From NCBI RefSeq assembly GCF_950101795.1, contig NZ_CATNLZ010000001.1, forward strand, positions 379,382-443,381: a stretch of DNA of 64,000 nt, in the 5' to 3' direction. The stretch comes from Nocardioides sp. T2.26MG-1. GTDB lineage: Bacteria; Actinomycetota; Actinomycetes; Propionibacteriales; Nocardioidaceae. Shown here piece by piece: positions 1 through 9,048 of the stretch; the first letter of the stretch is position 1; every line of letters starts with the position of its first letter. The notes under the pieces are model-generated. The model was not told the DNA's origin and searched no databases. It saw only the letters and a list, made by a program, of their open reading frames with translations. Position numbers and translations under genes: made by a program.

Positions 1-499
1 GGTTGACGCCGCCACCGCAGCGCACGGCGTACTTCTGCAGGGCCCGGAAGGTCGGCAGCGTCTTGCGGGTGTCGAGCACCCGGGCGCGGGTGCCGGCCAG
101 GGCGTCGACCCAGTGAGCGGTGGCGGTGGCGACCCCGGAGAGGTGGCTGGCGTAGTTGAGGGCGATGCGCTCGGCGGTCAGGAGCCCGCGCGTGGGCCCG
201 GACACCCGCATCACGACGTCCCCGGGGGCGACGCGCGTGCCGTCGGGGACCCGGTCGGTGACCGCGACCGTGTCGCCCATGACCTCGTGGAACACCAGGG
301 CGGCGACGCCGAGTCCGGCGACGACGCCGGCCTCGCGGGCGGCGAAGACCCCGGTGCCCAGCGCGTCGGGGGCGATCGTCGCGATCGAGGTGACGTCCCC
401 GGCGGGGAGGTCCTCCGCGAGCGCCTCGGCGATCTGGGCCCGCACCGCGTCCGGGTCGAGCCCGGCGGCGCGCAGCTCGCCGTCGTACGGCGTGCTCAC
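1..499 (-). CDS. nadC: Quinolinate phosphoribosyltransferase (decarboxylating), 3' end missing
   Basis: Converts quinolinate and PRPP to nicotinate mononucleotide, the third step of de novo NAD synthesis, in the cytoplasm. Only the first 166 codons are present; the gene runs off the left edge. The GTG start at 499-497 overlaps the nadB stop in a GTGA, which fixes the start. The visible part carries the N-terminal swapped domain and the beginning of the barrel with the RKTLP motif and the YAVRCGGGVN stretch that binds the substrate carboxylates. It is the last visible gene of panC-panD-nadB-nadC. Identification is firm. Confidence 0.95.
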   Translation of the reverse strand, partial: MSTPYDGELRAAGLDPDAVRAQIAEALAEDLPAGDVTSIATIAPDALGTGVFAAREAGVVAGLGVAALVFHEVMGDTVAVTDRVPDGTRVAPGDVVMRVSGPTRGLLTAERIALNYASHLSGVATATAHWVDALAGTRARVLDTRKTLPTFRALQKYAVRCGGGVN

Positions 500-2196
500 G
501 CCGCGCCCCGGTCGGTCGGGGGCGCGGGCACGAACTCGAGCGTGCTCGCGCCGTCGGACATCAGCACGTCGAAGTGGCCCGCGAAGTCCGCGTCGTCGCG
601 CTCGGGGAAGTCCTCGCGCCAGTGGGAGCCGCGGGTCTCCTCGCGTAGCGCCGCGGCGTCGGCGAGCGCCACCGCGATCGTCAGCAGGTTGGTGGTCTCC
701 CACGACTCCTGGTCGATCGCGTCCGCGGTCTCGCCGGCGAGCTTGTCGAGCAGGCCGGCGGCGTCGGCGAGGCCGTCGGCGGTGCGCAGCACGCCGACCC
801 GGCTGGTCATCACATCCTGGAGCTCACGACGCACGCTGCCCGGCACGAGACCCGCGGTGCGGGTGTCGGTCACCGGCGGCTGCAAGGGACGGAGCTCGCC
901 GGGCAGCACCTGCGCGATCCGGCGTGAGAAGACCAGCCCCTCGAGCAGCGAGTTGGAGGCCAGCCGGTTGGCGCCGTGGACGCCGGAGCAGGCGGCCTCG
1001 CCGGTCGCGTAGAGCCCCGGGACGGTCGAGCGGCCCCAGAGGTCGGTGCGGACGCCGCCGGAGGCGTAGTGGCAGGCGGGCGCGACCGGGATGAGCTCGG
1101 TGACCGGGTCGACGCCGTGGCTGCGGGTGGTGGCCAGGATCGTCGGGAACCGCCGCTCCCACTCGTCGGCGCCGAGGTGGCGGGCGTCGAGCCACATGTG
1201 CGGCCGGCCGGTCTCGTTCATCCGGCGGGTGATCGCCTTGGCGACGACGTCGCGCGGGGCGAGGTCGGCGAGCTCGTGGACGCCCTGCATGAACCGGTTG
1301 CCCTCGAAGTCGACCAGGAAGGCGCCCTCGCCGCGGACCGCCTCGGAGATCAAAGGCTGCTGGCCCAGCGAGTCGGGCCCGAGGTACATCACCGTGGGGT
1401 GGAACTGCACGAACTCGAGGTCGCGCAGCACCGCCCCGGCACGCAGGGCGACGGCCATCCCGTCGCCGGTGGACACCGCCGGGTTGGTGGTCTGGGAGAA
1501 CACCTGGCCGAGCCCGCCGCTGGCCAGTACCACCGCGCGGCAGTGGACCGCACCGACACCGTCGCGCTGCCCCTCCCCCATCACGTGCAGCGTGACCCCG
1601 GCGACGCCGCCGTCCTCGGCGAGCAGCAGGTCGACCGCGAGCGCGTGCTGGATGACCTCGATATCGGGTGCCTGCTCGACCGCCGCGATCAGGGCGCGCT
1701 GGATCTCGGCGCCGGTCGCGTCGCCGCCCGCGTGGGCGATGCGGTCGCGGTGGTGCCCGCCCTCGCGGCCGAGCGAGAGTTCGCCGTCGGGGTCGTGGTC
1801 GAAGTTCGCGCCCAACGCGATCAGCTCACGCACGGCCTCGGGGCCCTCGGTGACCAGGGCGTGCACGGCCGCGCGGTCGCAGGCGCCGGCGCCCGCCACC
1901 AGCGTGTCGAGCTCGTGCTCCGCCGGGGTGTCGCCCGGGCCGAGCGCCGCGGCGATGCCGCCCTGGGCCCACTGGGTGGAGCCGGCGGCGAGCACGTCCT
2001 TGGTCACGACGAGGACCTTGCCGACCTGCTCGCGCAGGCGCAGGGCGGCGGTCAGCCCGGCGATGCCCGAGCCGATGACGACCACGTCGGCCGTGGTCGT
2101 CCAGCCGGGGTCGGGCGCGACCAGGCGTCCGGGGACCCGGCGTACGGGAGCATCGATCCCGCGGGCGGGCACGTCGGGGACTGGCTCGTCGGGCAC
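496..2196 (-). CDS. nadB: L-aspartate oxidase
   Basis: FAD enzyme oxidising L-aspartate to iminoaspartate, the first step of NAD synthesis from aspartate. 566 residues, normal for the family. It shows an N-terminal Rossmann FAD motif (VVIGSGIAGL, about residues 39-48), the STQWAQGGIAAAL segment, the substrate-site block GREGGHHRDRIAHAGGDATG, HYASGGVRTD and the C-terminal FAD block GEAACSGVHGANRLASNSLL. It starts 9 bp after panD ends and overlaps nadC by 4 bp, so the three are probably one transcript. The partner quinolinate synthase NadA is not in this window. Confidence 0.96.
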   Translation of the reverse strand: MPDEPVPDVPARGIDAPVRRVPGRLVAPDPGWTTTADVVVIGSGIAGLTAALRLREQVGKVLVVTKDVLAAGSTQWAQGGIAAALGPGDTPAEHELDTLVAGAGACDRAAVHALVTEGPEAVRELIALGANFDHDPDGELSLGREGGHHRDRIAHAGGDATGAEIQRALIAAVEQAPDIEVIQHALAVDLLLAEDGGVAGVTLHVMGEGQRDGVGAVHCRAVVLASGGLGQVFSQTTNPAVSTGDGMAVALRAGAVLRDLEFVQFHPTVMYLGPDSLGQQPLISEAVRGEGAFLVDFEGNRFMQGVHELADLAPRDVVAKAITRRMNETGRPHMWLDARHLGADEWERRFPTILATTRSHGVDPVTELIPVAPACHYASGGVRTDLWGRSTVPGLYATGEAACSGVHGANRLASNSLLEGLVFSRRIAQVLPGELRPLQPPVTDTRTAGLVPGSVRRELQDVMTSRVGVLRTADGLADAAGLLDKLAGETADAIDQESWETTNLLTIAVALADAAALREETRGSHWREDFPERDDADFAGHFDVLMSDGASTLEFVPAPPTDRGAA

Positions 2197-2205
2197 GTGG
2201 GCAGG

Positions 2206-2625
2206 CTAGCGCTCTGCCGGTCGGTCGCCGCGCAGCAGCCCGGATCCGGCGGGCGCCTCGGCCGGGTCGCTGCCGGTGGTCACCACCTTGTTGCCCGCGT
2301 CGACGAACACCACGTGCGGCTCGAAGCCCTTGGCCTCGACGTCCTCCATCTGCCCGTAGGCGATGAGAATGACCAGGTCACCGGGGTGCACCAGCCGGGC
2401 GGCGGCGCCGTTGATGCCGATCACCCCCGAGCCACGCTCGCCGGCGATCGTGTACGTCTCCAGCCGGGCGCCGTTGGTGATGTCCACGATGTGCACGAGC
2501 TCGCCCGGCAGCAGGTCGGCCGCGTCGAGGAGGTCCTCGTCGACGGTGACCGACCCGACGTAGTGCAGGTCGGCCTGCGTCACCGTGGCCCGGTGGATCT
2601 TGCTCTTCATCATCGTGCGCAGCAC
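2206..2625 (-). CDS. panD: Aspartate 1-decarboxylase proenzyme
   Basis: Pyruvoyl enzyme that makes beta-alanine from aspartate for pantothenate synthesis. 139 residues. The self-processing site is HYVGS, with Gly24-Ser25 exactly where the E. coli enzyme is cut to form the pyruvoyl group; it is followed by [12 protein letters not shown] and the IIAYG-like segment LIAYGQM. The GTG start at 2625 gives the family N-terminus ([12 protein letters not shown]); an internal ATG four codons later is a weaker alternative. It begins 3 bp after panC and is followed by nadB. PanC, its product user, lies immediately upstream. Confidence 0.95.
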   Translation of the reverse strand: MLRTMMKSKIHRATVTQADLHYVGSVTVDEDLLDAADLLPGELVHIVDITNGARLETYTIAGERGSGVIGINGAAARLVHPGDLVILIAYGQMEDVEAKGFEPHVVFVDAGNKVVTTGSDPAEAPAGSGLLRGDRPAER

Positions 2626-2628
2626 TTG

Positions 2629-3618
2629 CTACTCGCTTCGCTCGTAGGGAACGGCGTCGTCCCGCGTCGCGGGACTGTCCTTCTGTTCCGTCAAGCCAGG
2701 CTCGCTTCGCTCGCGGCTTGACGGGCTGGCTTCGCCAGCGGGTATCGGGACGCCGAGGGTCAGCGGCATGTTGTCGATCAGACGGGTGCCGCCGACACGG
2801 GCGGCGACCAGCATCCGCGCCGCGGTGCGCGGCGGTACGTCGTCGGGCAGCTCGCCCAGGTCGGGATCGGTGATCACGAGGTAGTCGAGGTCGACCCCCG
2901 GCGCCGCCCGCAGCTCGGCGCGCGCCTCGGTGAGGGCGACCCGGGCGCCGTACCCGGCGTTGGCCTGCGCGGCGCGCAGCGCGTGGCTCAGCGCCACCGC
3001 GTCGTGGCGCTGCTCGGCGTCGAGATACCGGTTGCGGCTGGACAGGGCCAGGCCGTCGGGCTCGCGGACGGTCTCGGCGCCGACGACCTCGACCCCGAGG
3101 TTGAGGTCGAGGACCATCCTGCGGATCAGCGTGAGCTGCTGGTAGTCCTTCTCGCCGAAGACCGCGACGTCGGGCCGGACCAGGCCGAAGAGCTTGGCGA
3201 CGACCGTCAGCACCCCACGGAAGTGGCCGGGGCGGGTCTTGCCCTCGAGGACCTTGCCGAGCGGTCCTGGACGGACGGTGACCTGCGGCGGCCCGCCGGG
3301 GTAGACGTCCTCGACGCTCGGGGCGAACACGATGTCGACCCCCTCGCGGGCGCAGACCTCGAGGTCCGCCTCGAGGGTGCGCGGGTAGCGGTCGAGGTCC
3401 TCGTTCGGCCCGAACTGCAGAGGGTTGACGAAGATCGAGACCACCACCGGGCCGTCGTCGCCGACCCGCTCCCGGGCCGTGCGCACCAGGCTCGCGTGGC
3501 CCTCGTGCAAGGCACCCATGGTCGGCACGAAGCCGACCGGGCGGCCCGCGGCGCGGGCGGGCGCGAGCAGGGTGGCGAGCTCCTCGCGCGTGTGCGCGAG
3601 GACGGGCGTGGCGCTCAT
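2629..3618 (-). CDS. panC: Pantothenate synthetase with hairpin-encoded C-terminal tail
   Basis: ATP-dependent ligase joining pantoate and beta-alanine. The start ATG at 3618 overlaps the upstream stop in an ATGA. 329 residues; the catalytic part is standard, with the [13 protein letters not shown] nucleotide motif (about residues 30-42), [18 protein letters not shown] and SSRNRYL. The core ends around LIDNMPL; the last roughly 36 residues (rich in S, E, R, P) are encoded by DNA packed with short hairpins at 2632-2740 and look like translation through a repeat insertion. Family members are usually near 280-310 residues. Function should be normal because the tail follows the complete enzyme. 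Confidence 0.94.
   Translation of the reverse strand: MSATPVLAHTREELATLLAPARAAGRPVGFVPTMGALHEGHASLVRTARERVGDDGPVVVSIFVNPLQFGPNEDLDRYPRTLEADLEVCAREGVDIVFAPSVEDVYPGGPPQVTVRPGPLGKVLEGKTRPGHFRGVLTVVAKLFGLVRPDVAVFGEKDYQQLTLIRRMVLDLNLGVEVVGAETVREPDGLALSSRNRYLDAEQRHDAVALSHALRAAQANAGYGARVALTEARAELRAAPGVDLDYLVITDPDLGELPDDVPPRTAARMLVAARVGGTRLIDNMPLTLGVPIPAGEASPSSRERSEPGLTEQKDSPATRDDAVPYERSE
2632..2740. repeat. Cluster of short hairpins inside the panC 3' end
   Basis: Three clear inverted repeats are visible: 2659-2675 (GTCCCGCG/CGCGGGAC, 8-bp stem), 2691-2721 (TCAAGCC/GGCTTGA, 7-bp stem around CGCTTCGCTCG) and 2725-2739 (GCTGGC/GCCAGC, 6-bp stem). The CGCTTCGCTCG motif also occurs next to the panC stop at 2632-2643. 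They encode the extra PanC tail and would fold in the mRNA between panC and panD, where they could stall or protect the transcript. No T-run follows, so this is not a classical terminator. Confidence 0.7.
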
Positions 3619-4592
3619 CGGCGGCGAGCGGAGGTCCCGGGGGCGGTCCGCACGGACTGCACGGCCTGGTCGAGCACGCGCTGGATCGCGGCCGCGCGGA
3701 TCGGCAGCACCCGGCCGTCGGTCACCACCCGGTCGAGGGTGTCGCGTGCGAGCGCGACGTACGACGGCAGCGTGTGGGGCGCGTTCGCCTCGATGTCGGC
3801 CAGGTGGGCGCGGACGGTGTTGACGTCGCCGCGCACGATCGGGCCGGTCAGCGCGGAGTCCCCCTGCTCGAGCGCGTTGTCGAGGGCGGCGGTCAGCAGC
3901 GGGCGCAGGGTGCCGGCCGGGTCGGCCGAACCGGCCGCGGCGAGCAGCTCCATCGCCTGGCTGACCAGGGTGACCAGGTGGTTGGCGCCGTGGGCGAGAC
4001 CCGAGTGGTAGAGGGTGCGCATCTCCTCGGGCACCCACGTCGGGCGGCCGCGGAGGTCCGCGACCAGACCCTCGACGAACCCGCGCTCCGACGGCGCGGC
4101 CGTCAGGCCGTACACGCAGCCTGGCAGGCGGTCGAGGTCGAGCGCGGTGCCGGTGAACGTCATCGCCGGGTGCAGGGCGACCACCCGGGCCCCGACCCGC
4201 GCGGCGGGCTCGAGGACGGCCAGGCCGTGCCGGCCCGACGTGTGCACGACGTACTGACCCGGGCGGATCGCGCCGCTGTCGCTGAGCACCGTGACGACGT
4301 TCGCGAGCATGTCGTCGGGGACCGTCAGCAGCAGCAGGTCGCAGGAGCGCGCCACGTCGGTCGGCTTGGCGGTGCGGGTGCCGGGCAGCAGGTCGGCGAT
4401 GCGGGTCCGCGAGGCGTCCGACTCGCCCGCGGCGGCCACGACGTGGTGGCCGGCGGCCTCGAGGGCGGCACCCAGGACCGCGCCGACCCGTCCGGCGCCG
4501 ACGACGCCGACCCGGAGCCCGGTGGGCGGGCCGGCGGGCAGTGGGCCGCGCTGATCGGCGCGCACGGCAGGGTCCCGGGGAGGGTGGGTCAT
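3615..4592 (-). CDS. Rossmann-fold and DUF2520 oxidoreductase-like protein, candidate ketopantoate reductase
   Basis: Predicted cytoplasmic NAD(P)-dependent oxidoreductase of 325 residues. The N-terminus has the nucleotide motif [17 protein letters not shown], followed by a DUF2520 C-terminal half including the [10 protein letters not shown] and [15 protein letters not shown] segments. The start ATG at 4592 is preceded by GAAAGG at 8 bp; an in-frame ATG at 4745 lies farther upstream without such a site. It overlaps panC by 4 bp, the usual actinobacterial arrangement. No panE is visible, so this protein could supply ketopantoate reduction. That role is inferred only from fold and neighbours. 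Confidence 0.85.
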   Translation of the reverse strand: MTHPPRDPAVRADQRGPLPAGPPTGLRVGVVGAGRVGAVLGAALEAAGHHVVAAAGESDASRTRIADLLPGTRTAKPTDVARSCDLLLLTVPDDMLANVVTVLSDSGAIRPGQYVVHTSGRHGLAVLEPAARVGARVVALHPAMTFTGTALDLDRLPGCVYGLTAAPSERGFVEGLVADLRGRPTWVPEEMRTLYHSGLAHGANHLVTLVSQAMELLAAAGSADPAGTLRPLLTAALDNALEQGDSALTGPIVRGDVNTVRAHLADIEANAPHTLPSYVALARDTLDRVVTDGRVLPIRAAAIQRVLDQAVQSVRTAPGTSARRR

Positions 4593-4817
4593 GAGTCGAA
4601 CCTTTCGTTCCAGTCCCTCCGACCACCCGTCTGCCGCGATCGGCGGCGTGACGGGCCGGTGTGGGTACCGGACGGTGTGCTCGTCTGGATGGAACCTGTC
4701 AGGAGAGGTGTTCCCCGGACGCGACGAATCTACGCCTCGCGTCACGGGCGTGAAACCGCGCCGACACGTGACCTACCTGACACCGTCCGCACGCGGCCCG
4801 CGTCCAGGAGGACCCGC
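4593..4817. other. Intergenic region upstream of the pan-nad operon
   Basis: About 225 bp between the DUF2520-panC-panD-nadB-nadC transcript and the end of the ATPase/universal stress protein transcript, both on the minus strand. It should hold the promoter of the first and any terminator of the second. I see no convincing -35/-10 pair, no strong stem with a T-run and no credible small gene. Confidence 0.4.
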
Positions 4818-5261
4818 TCAGGGTCGCGGTACGACGAGCACGGGGACGTCGCTGAACTCCAGGATGTGCCGCGTCACGTGCCCGACGTAGGGCCGCCCGA
4901 CCGCGCCGGACTGCGCTCGGCCGATCACCACCACGTCCGCGGCCCAGGACCGCGCCTCCGCCATCACCTCGACCTCGGGCTCGCCGAGCAGCGACTCGAC
5001 GGTGTACCGGACGCCGGCCCGGCGCGCCCGGGCGGCGACATGGTCGAGGAGCGCGCCCACGCCGCGGCCGACCCGGTCCTGCAGCTCGCCCTGGCCGCCG
5101 CCCGGCGCCAGCGCCCGCCGGAGCGTGCCGTCGACGGTGACGTGCACGAACCGCACGTCGGCGTCGTTCGCCGTGGCCAGCCGGAGCGCGATGTCGACCG
5201 CCCGCAGCGCGGCCGCCGAGTCGTCGACCGCCACCAGCAGCCGTCCCAGATCCGCGTTCAT
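4818..5261 (-). CDS. Universal stress protein (UspA family)
   Basis: Single-domain Usp of 147 residues: N-terminal LLVAVDDSAAALRAVDIALRLA, central VRFVHVTV strand, and a C-terminal DVVVIGRAQSG...VGHVTRHIL segment corresponding to the ATP-binding G-rich loop, followed by VPVLVVP. Such proteins bind ATP and act in stress or energy-starvation responses. The gene overlaps the end of the ATPase D-subunit gene by 4 bp (ATGA), so it is almost certainly co-transcribed with the ATPase. That suggests a link to energy or ion stress, which is inference. The G-loop is less canonical than in textbook members. Confidence 0.88.
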   Translation of the reverse strand: MNADLGRLLVAVDDSAAALRAVDIALRLATANDADVRFVHVTVDGTLRRALAPGGGQGELQDRVGRGVGALLDHVAARARRAGVRYTVESLLGEPEVEVMAEARSWAADVVVIGRAQSGAVGRPYVGHVTRHILEFSDVPVLVVPRP

Positions 5262-5911
5262 CCGTCCACCCTCCTCCGGTCGTTCCCACTCGGCGCGGCT
5301 CCTCGCCCCGCCGCCCAGCGCAGCCGGAGGAGGTCCGACCGCTCGTCCTCCTCGAGCGACACCTCGACGTCACGCCGCGTCGCCTGGAGCAGGGGGAGGT
5401 AGCGGGTCCGGATCGAGCGCAGCCGCCGACGCGTCGCGGCCTCCTGGGCCTCCAGCGTCCGCAGGGCCGCCAGGGCAGCGGCCTGCTGGGCCGCCGCGGC
5501 CAGCGCCACCTCCATCCGCCGCCGCGTCTCGAGGAGTACGGCGCTGCCACCCGGCTCGTCGCCCCCCGACGACTCGGAGGCCGCCCCGCGGACCACGGCG
5601 AAGGCCGGGTAGCGCACGCCGACCACCTGCTCCCACCGCACCTCGACGTCGACCGGGTCGCGCCGGCCCAGCCGCAGCGCCCGCTGCCCGCCGAGCTGGC
5701 CGAGCCGGAGCTGCCAGATGTCCGCGTCGCGGACGGCGGCCTCCCACGCGGCGCGGGTGCGCTCCTCGACGAGCGCGCGCCGCAGCCGCTCGCTCCGCAG
5801 GATCCGCAGCTTCTGGTCCAGGAGGTCCACGGCGCGGAGCGCGACCTCCTGCCGGTGCACGAGCCACAGCTGGCCGGCGCGACCGGGCGGGACGTGGAGC
5901 CTGCGCGGCAC
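5258..5911 (-). CDS. atpD: A/V-type ATP synthase subunit D (central rotor stalk)
   Basis: Rotor shaft subunit connecting the A3B3 head to the membrane ring. 217 residues, strongly helical and charged, with the family N-terminus (PPGRAGQLWLVHRQEVALRAVDLLDQKL) and a C-terminal helix RTLEAQEAATRRRLRSIRTRYLP that pairs with it as the coiled coil. GTG start, 3 bp after the B subunit stop. It is the last structural subunit of the operon, the usual place after A and B. The name follows A/V-type nomenclature and is not the F-type beta subunit. Confidence 0.9.
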   Translation of the reverse strand: MPRRLHVPPGRAGQLWLVHRQEVALRAVDLLDQKLRILRSERLRRALVEERTRAAWEAAVRDADIWQLRLGQLGGQRALRLGRRDPVDVEVRWEQVVGVRYPAFAVVRGAASESSGGDEPGGSAVLLETRRRMEVALAAAAQQAAALAALRTLEAQEAATRRRLRSIRTRYLPLLQATRRDVEVSLEEDERSDLLRLRWAAGRGAAPSGNDRRRVDG

Positions 5912-5914
5912 CGC

Positions 5915-7306
5915 TCACCCCCCGGTCCGAGCGACGTACCGGCGGGCGAGGGCGTCCTCGGCCAGCATCGTCAGCTCCCGGCGGGGCAGCAGCGAGAGCG
6001 CCCGCCAGCACAGGTCGAGGGTCTCGTCGATCTGGCGGGTCTCGTCGGGCCGCTGGCTCAGCACCCGACGCTCGACGTCCTCGGCGAACGCGAGGTAGGC
6101 GCGGTCCGTGCCGCTCAGGGCCTCCTCGCCGATCAGGTCGGCGAGCTCCCGGACGTGCCGGGCCCGGGACAGGCAGGACATCACCTGGGCGGCCACGTCG
6201 AGGTGGTCCTCGCGGGTCCGCCCCGACCCGGCCCCCTTGCGCATCAGGCGCGAGAGAGAGCCGAGCGGATCCACCGGCGGGTAGATCCCGCTGCCGTGCG
6301 CGGCCGTCGACAGCACGACCTGGCCCTCGGTGATGTAGCCGGTGAGGTCCGGGACCGGGTGGGTGATGTCGCCGCCGGGCATCGTGAGCACCGGGACCAG
6401 GGTGACCGAGCCGGCCACGCCCCGGATCCGGCCGCAGCGCTCGTACAGCGAGGCGAGGTCGCTGTAGAGGTAGCCGGGGTAGGCGCGCCGCCCCGGGATC
6501 TCCTCGCGGTCGGCGGACACCTCGCGGACGGCCTCGGCGTACGACGTCATGTCCGCCATCACGACCAGCACGTGCCGGCCGCACTCGAAGGCCAGGTGCT
6601 CGGCGACGGTCAGCGCGATCCGCGGGGTCAGGATGCGCTCGACGACGGGGTCGTCGGCGGTGTTGAGGAGCATCACCAGCTCGCCGCGCGCCGACCGCTC
6701 CGCCAGGGCGTCGCGGACCGCGGCCACGTCGGGGTGGGTGAGGCCCATCCCGGCGAACACGACGGCGAACGGCGCGTCGCGCACCGTCGACTGGGCGGCG
6801 ATCTGCGTGGCGAGCTCGAGGTGGGGCAGCCCGGCGACCGAGAACACCGGCAGCTTCTGGCCGCGCACCAGGGTCGTCAGCGCGTCGATCGCCGAGACAC
6901 CGGTCAGGACGGGCTCGGAGGGCGGCTCGCGACGGGTCGGGTTGAGCGGGCGGCCGGAGACGGGTGCGCGGCGTACGCCGGCGACCGGCGGACCGCCGTC
7001 GATGGGCGCCCCGCGGCCGTTGCAGACGCGGCCGAGCCAGCCCTCCCCCACCGGGACGTGCGTCGACTCGCCGGCGAACACGACCGAGGTGCCCTCGACG
7101 CCGACGCCGTCGGTGCCCTCGAACACCTGCACCACCGCCAGGTCCCGGTCCACGCTCAGCACCAGCCCGTTGCGGACCCGACCGTCGGGGGTGCGGACGG
7201 TCGCCGACTCGTCCCAGCCGACCCCGTGGACGTCACGCACCACGAGCAGCGGGCCCCGCAGCCGGGTGATCCCGAGGTGCTCGACGGTGCCGATCCAGCG
7301 CGTCAT
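5915..7306 (-). CDS. atpB: A/V-type ATP synthase subunit B (regulatory head subunit)
   Basis: Non-catalytic subunit alternating with A in the hexameric head. 463 residues, standard length. The N-terminal beta barrel is followed by a nucleotide-fold domain lacking a Walker A lysine, as expected for B. Typical blocks include GRGAPIDGGPP, TGVSAIDALTTLVRGQKLPVFS, VVFAGMGLTH, ADMTSYAEAVREVSADREEIPGRRAYPGY and LTMPGGDITHPVPDLTGYITEGQ. The ATG start at 7306 overlaps the A-subunit stop (ATGA). Confidence 0.96.
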   Translation of the reverse strand: MTRWIGTVEHLGITRLRGPLLVVRDVHGVGWDESATVRTPDGRVRNGLVLSVDRDLAVVQVFEGTDGVGVEGTSVVFAGESTHVPVGEGWLGRVCNGRGAPIDGGPPVAGVRRAPVSGRPLNPTRREPPSEPVLTGVSAIDALTTLVRGQKLPVFSVAGLPHLELATQIAAQSTVRDAPFAVVFAGMGLTHPDVAAVRDALAERSARGELVMLLNTADDPVVERILTPRIALTVAEHLAFECGRHVLVVMADMTSYAEAVREVSADREEIPGRRAYPGYLYSDLASLYERCGRIRGVAGSVTLVPVLTMPGGDITHPVPDLTGYITEGQVVLSTAAHGSGIYPPVDPLGSLSRLMRKGAGSGRTREDHLDVAAQVMSCLSRARHVRELADLIGEEALSGTDRAYLAFAEDVERRVLSQRPDETRQIDETLDLCWRALSLLPRRELTMLAEDALARRYVARTGG

Positions 7307-9048
7307 GACAGCGTCTCCAGCTCGGCCAGGACGGTGTCGCGGCGGGCGGCCACGCCCTCGGCGTCGGCGGGGCCGGTCGCCTCGGCGGCCCGCACCAGCG
7401 CCCCCAGGTCGGCCTCCTCGATGCGGGTCGCGGGGACGCCGGCCTCGATCAGGCTCTGGCAGCGGTCGACGACGGCGAGCACCGCGTCCACGAGCGCCGC
7501 CCCCTTGGCCGCGGAGCAGAACCCGTCGTTCGGGCTCAGCGCGCTCTGGCGCAGCACGCAGTCGCGCAGCAGCCGGCCGGCCAGCAGCACGACGCGCTCG
7601 GAGCCGGGCATCGCGCCCTCCCCGACCAGCTCGGCGAGGGACGCGAGCCGGTCGGACTCGGCCAGCAGGCTGCCCATCCGCGCCCGCCGCCGCCCCCACG
7701 TGGGGTCGCCGTTGCGGGCGTACCACCCGGCCAGCGCGCCGGCGTCGCGGGAGAACGACCCCTCCCACGCGACCGCGGGGTAGTGGCGTGCGTAGGCCAG
7801 GTCGCGGTCGAGCATCCAGGTCGCGCGGACGAAGCGCTGGGTGTGCGCGGTCACCGGCTCGGTCATGTCCCCACCGGGCGGCGAGACCGCGCCGATGATC
7901 GTCACCGAGCCGCGCCCGCCGCCGAGGGTGCGGACGTCGCCGGCTCGTTCGTAGAACGCCGCGAGCGCGGACGCCAGGCCGGCCGGGTAGCCCTCCTCGG
8001 CGGGCAGGGCACCGCGACGGGACGCGAACTCGCGCAGGGCCTCGGCCCAGCGTGACGTGGAGTCGGCGATGACGACCGCGTGCAGCCCCATGTCCCGGAA
8101 GTACTCGGCGACGGTCACGCCCGTGTAGATGCTCGCCTCGCGCGCCATCATCGGCATGTTCGACGTGTTGGCGATGACGACCGTCCGCAGCCGCAGGGGC
8201 CGTCCGCTCCGCGGGTCGACGAGCGACTGGAGCTCCTCGACGATGTCGGCCATCTCGTTGCCGCGCTCGCCGCAGCCGACGTAGACGATGACGTCGGCGT
8301 CGCACCATTTGGCGATCTGCTGCAGCAGCATGGTCTTCCCGGTCCCGAAGCCGCCCGGGACCGACGCGGTGCTGCCGCGCGCGATCGGCTGGACCAGGTC
8401 GAGGACCCGCTGCCCGGTGTGCAGCGCGGCGACCTCGTCGACCCGGGCCCGGAAGGGCCGCGGGCGGCGCACCGGCCAGGAGGTCGCCATCGTGACGGGC
8501 CGGCCGCCGATCACCGCGAGGGTCTCGTCGGCGGCGTACTCACCGGCGGGCACAACGCTCTCGACGGCCAGGGGTACGCCGGGCGGCAGGTCCGGCGGGA
8601 CGGTCACGAGGAGCGCGAACGGTCCGTCGCCGTCGAGGGTGCCGACCGCCTCCCCCGCCGCGAGGTCGGCGCCGGGCGCCGCGGTGGGCGTGAAGCGCCA
8701 GCGGAGCGTGTCGCCAGGGCCCGCTCCGGCCCCGGGCTCCAACCACTCACCGGCCTCGGAGAGCGGCCGGAGCAGCCCGTCGAACACCCCGCCGAGCAGG
8801 TGCGGGCCGAGGGCCGCCGACAGGGGCCGGCCGAGGGCCGCGACGGTCGCTCCGGGGGCGAGGCCGCCGGTGTCCTCGTACGCCTGGACGGTGAACACCC
8901 CGTCGGCGACGGCGACGATCTCGCCGAGCAGCCCGACGCGGCCGAGCGCGACGACCTCGGAGATCACGGCGCCGGGGAGCCCCTCGACCTCCACGAGAGA
9001 GCCGGAGACCTTCACGACCCGGCCCTCGATGGCCGTTCCGGCCGTCAC
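7303..9048 (-). CDS. atpA: A/V-type ATP synthase catalytic subunit A
   Basis: Catalytic head subunit that hydrolyses or makes ATP. 581 residues from the GTG at 9048, which forms a GTGA overlap with the E-subunit stop; a second GTG at 9057 would add three residues. The Walker A motif is GGFGTGKT (about residues 232-239), followed by the family CGERGNEMADIVEEL block with the catalytic Glu, ANTSNMP, DSTSRWAEALRE and the EEGYPA segment. The insert between about residues 110 and 195 is the A-type bulge domain that separates it from F-type beta subunits. Confidence 0.96.
   Translation of the reverse strand: MTAGTAIEGRVVKVSGSLVEVEGLPGAVISEVVALGRVGLLGEIVAVADGVFTVQAYEDTGGLAPGATVAALGRPLSAALGPHLLGGVFDGLLRPLSEAGEWLEPGAGAGPGDTLRWRFTPTAAPGADLAAGEAVGTLDGDGPFALLVTVPPDLPPGVPLAVESVVPAGEYAADETLAVIGGRPVTMATSWPVRRPRPFRARVDEVAALHTGQRVLDLVQPIARGSTASVPGGFGTGKTMLLQQIAKWCDADVIVYVGCGERGNEMADIVEELQSLVDPRSGRPLRLRTVVIANTSNMPMMAREASIYTGVTVAEYFRDMGLHAVVIADSTSRWAEALREFASRRGALPAEEGYPAGLASALAAFYERAGDVRTLGGGRGSVTIIGAVSPPGGDMTEPVTAHTQRFVRATWMLDRDLAYARHYPAVAWEGSFSRDAGALAGWYARNGDPTWGRRRARMGSLLAESDRLASLAELVGEGAMPGSERVVLLAGRLLRDCVLRQSALSPNDGFCSAAKGAALVDAVLAVVDRCQSLIEAGVPATRIEEADLGALVRAAEATGPADAEGVAARRDTVLAELETLS

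Noticed and set aside
976..2721. Long open frame on the plus strand opposite nadB and panD
   Set aside because: Composition is a mirror of the high-GC minus-strand genes; no domain, start signal or conserved motif supports it. The same holds for other long antisense frames over the window.
3774..5402. Long plus-strand open frame over the DUF2520 protein and universal stress protein genes
   Set aside because: It overlaps recognised genes in antisense and has only low-complexity Arg/Gly/Asp-rich sequence.
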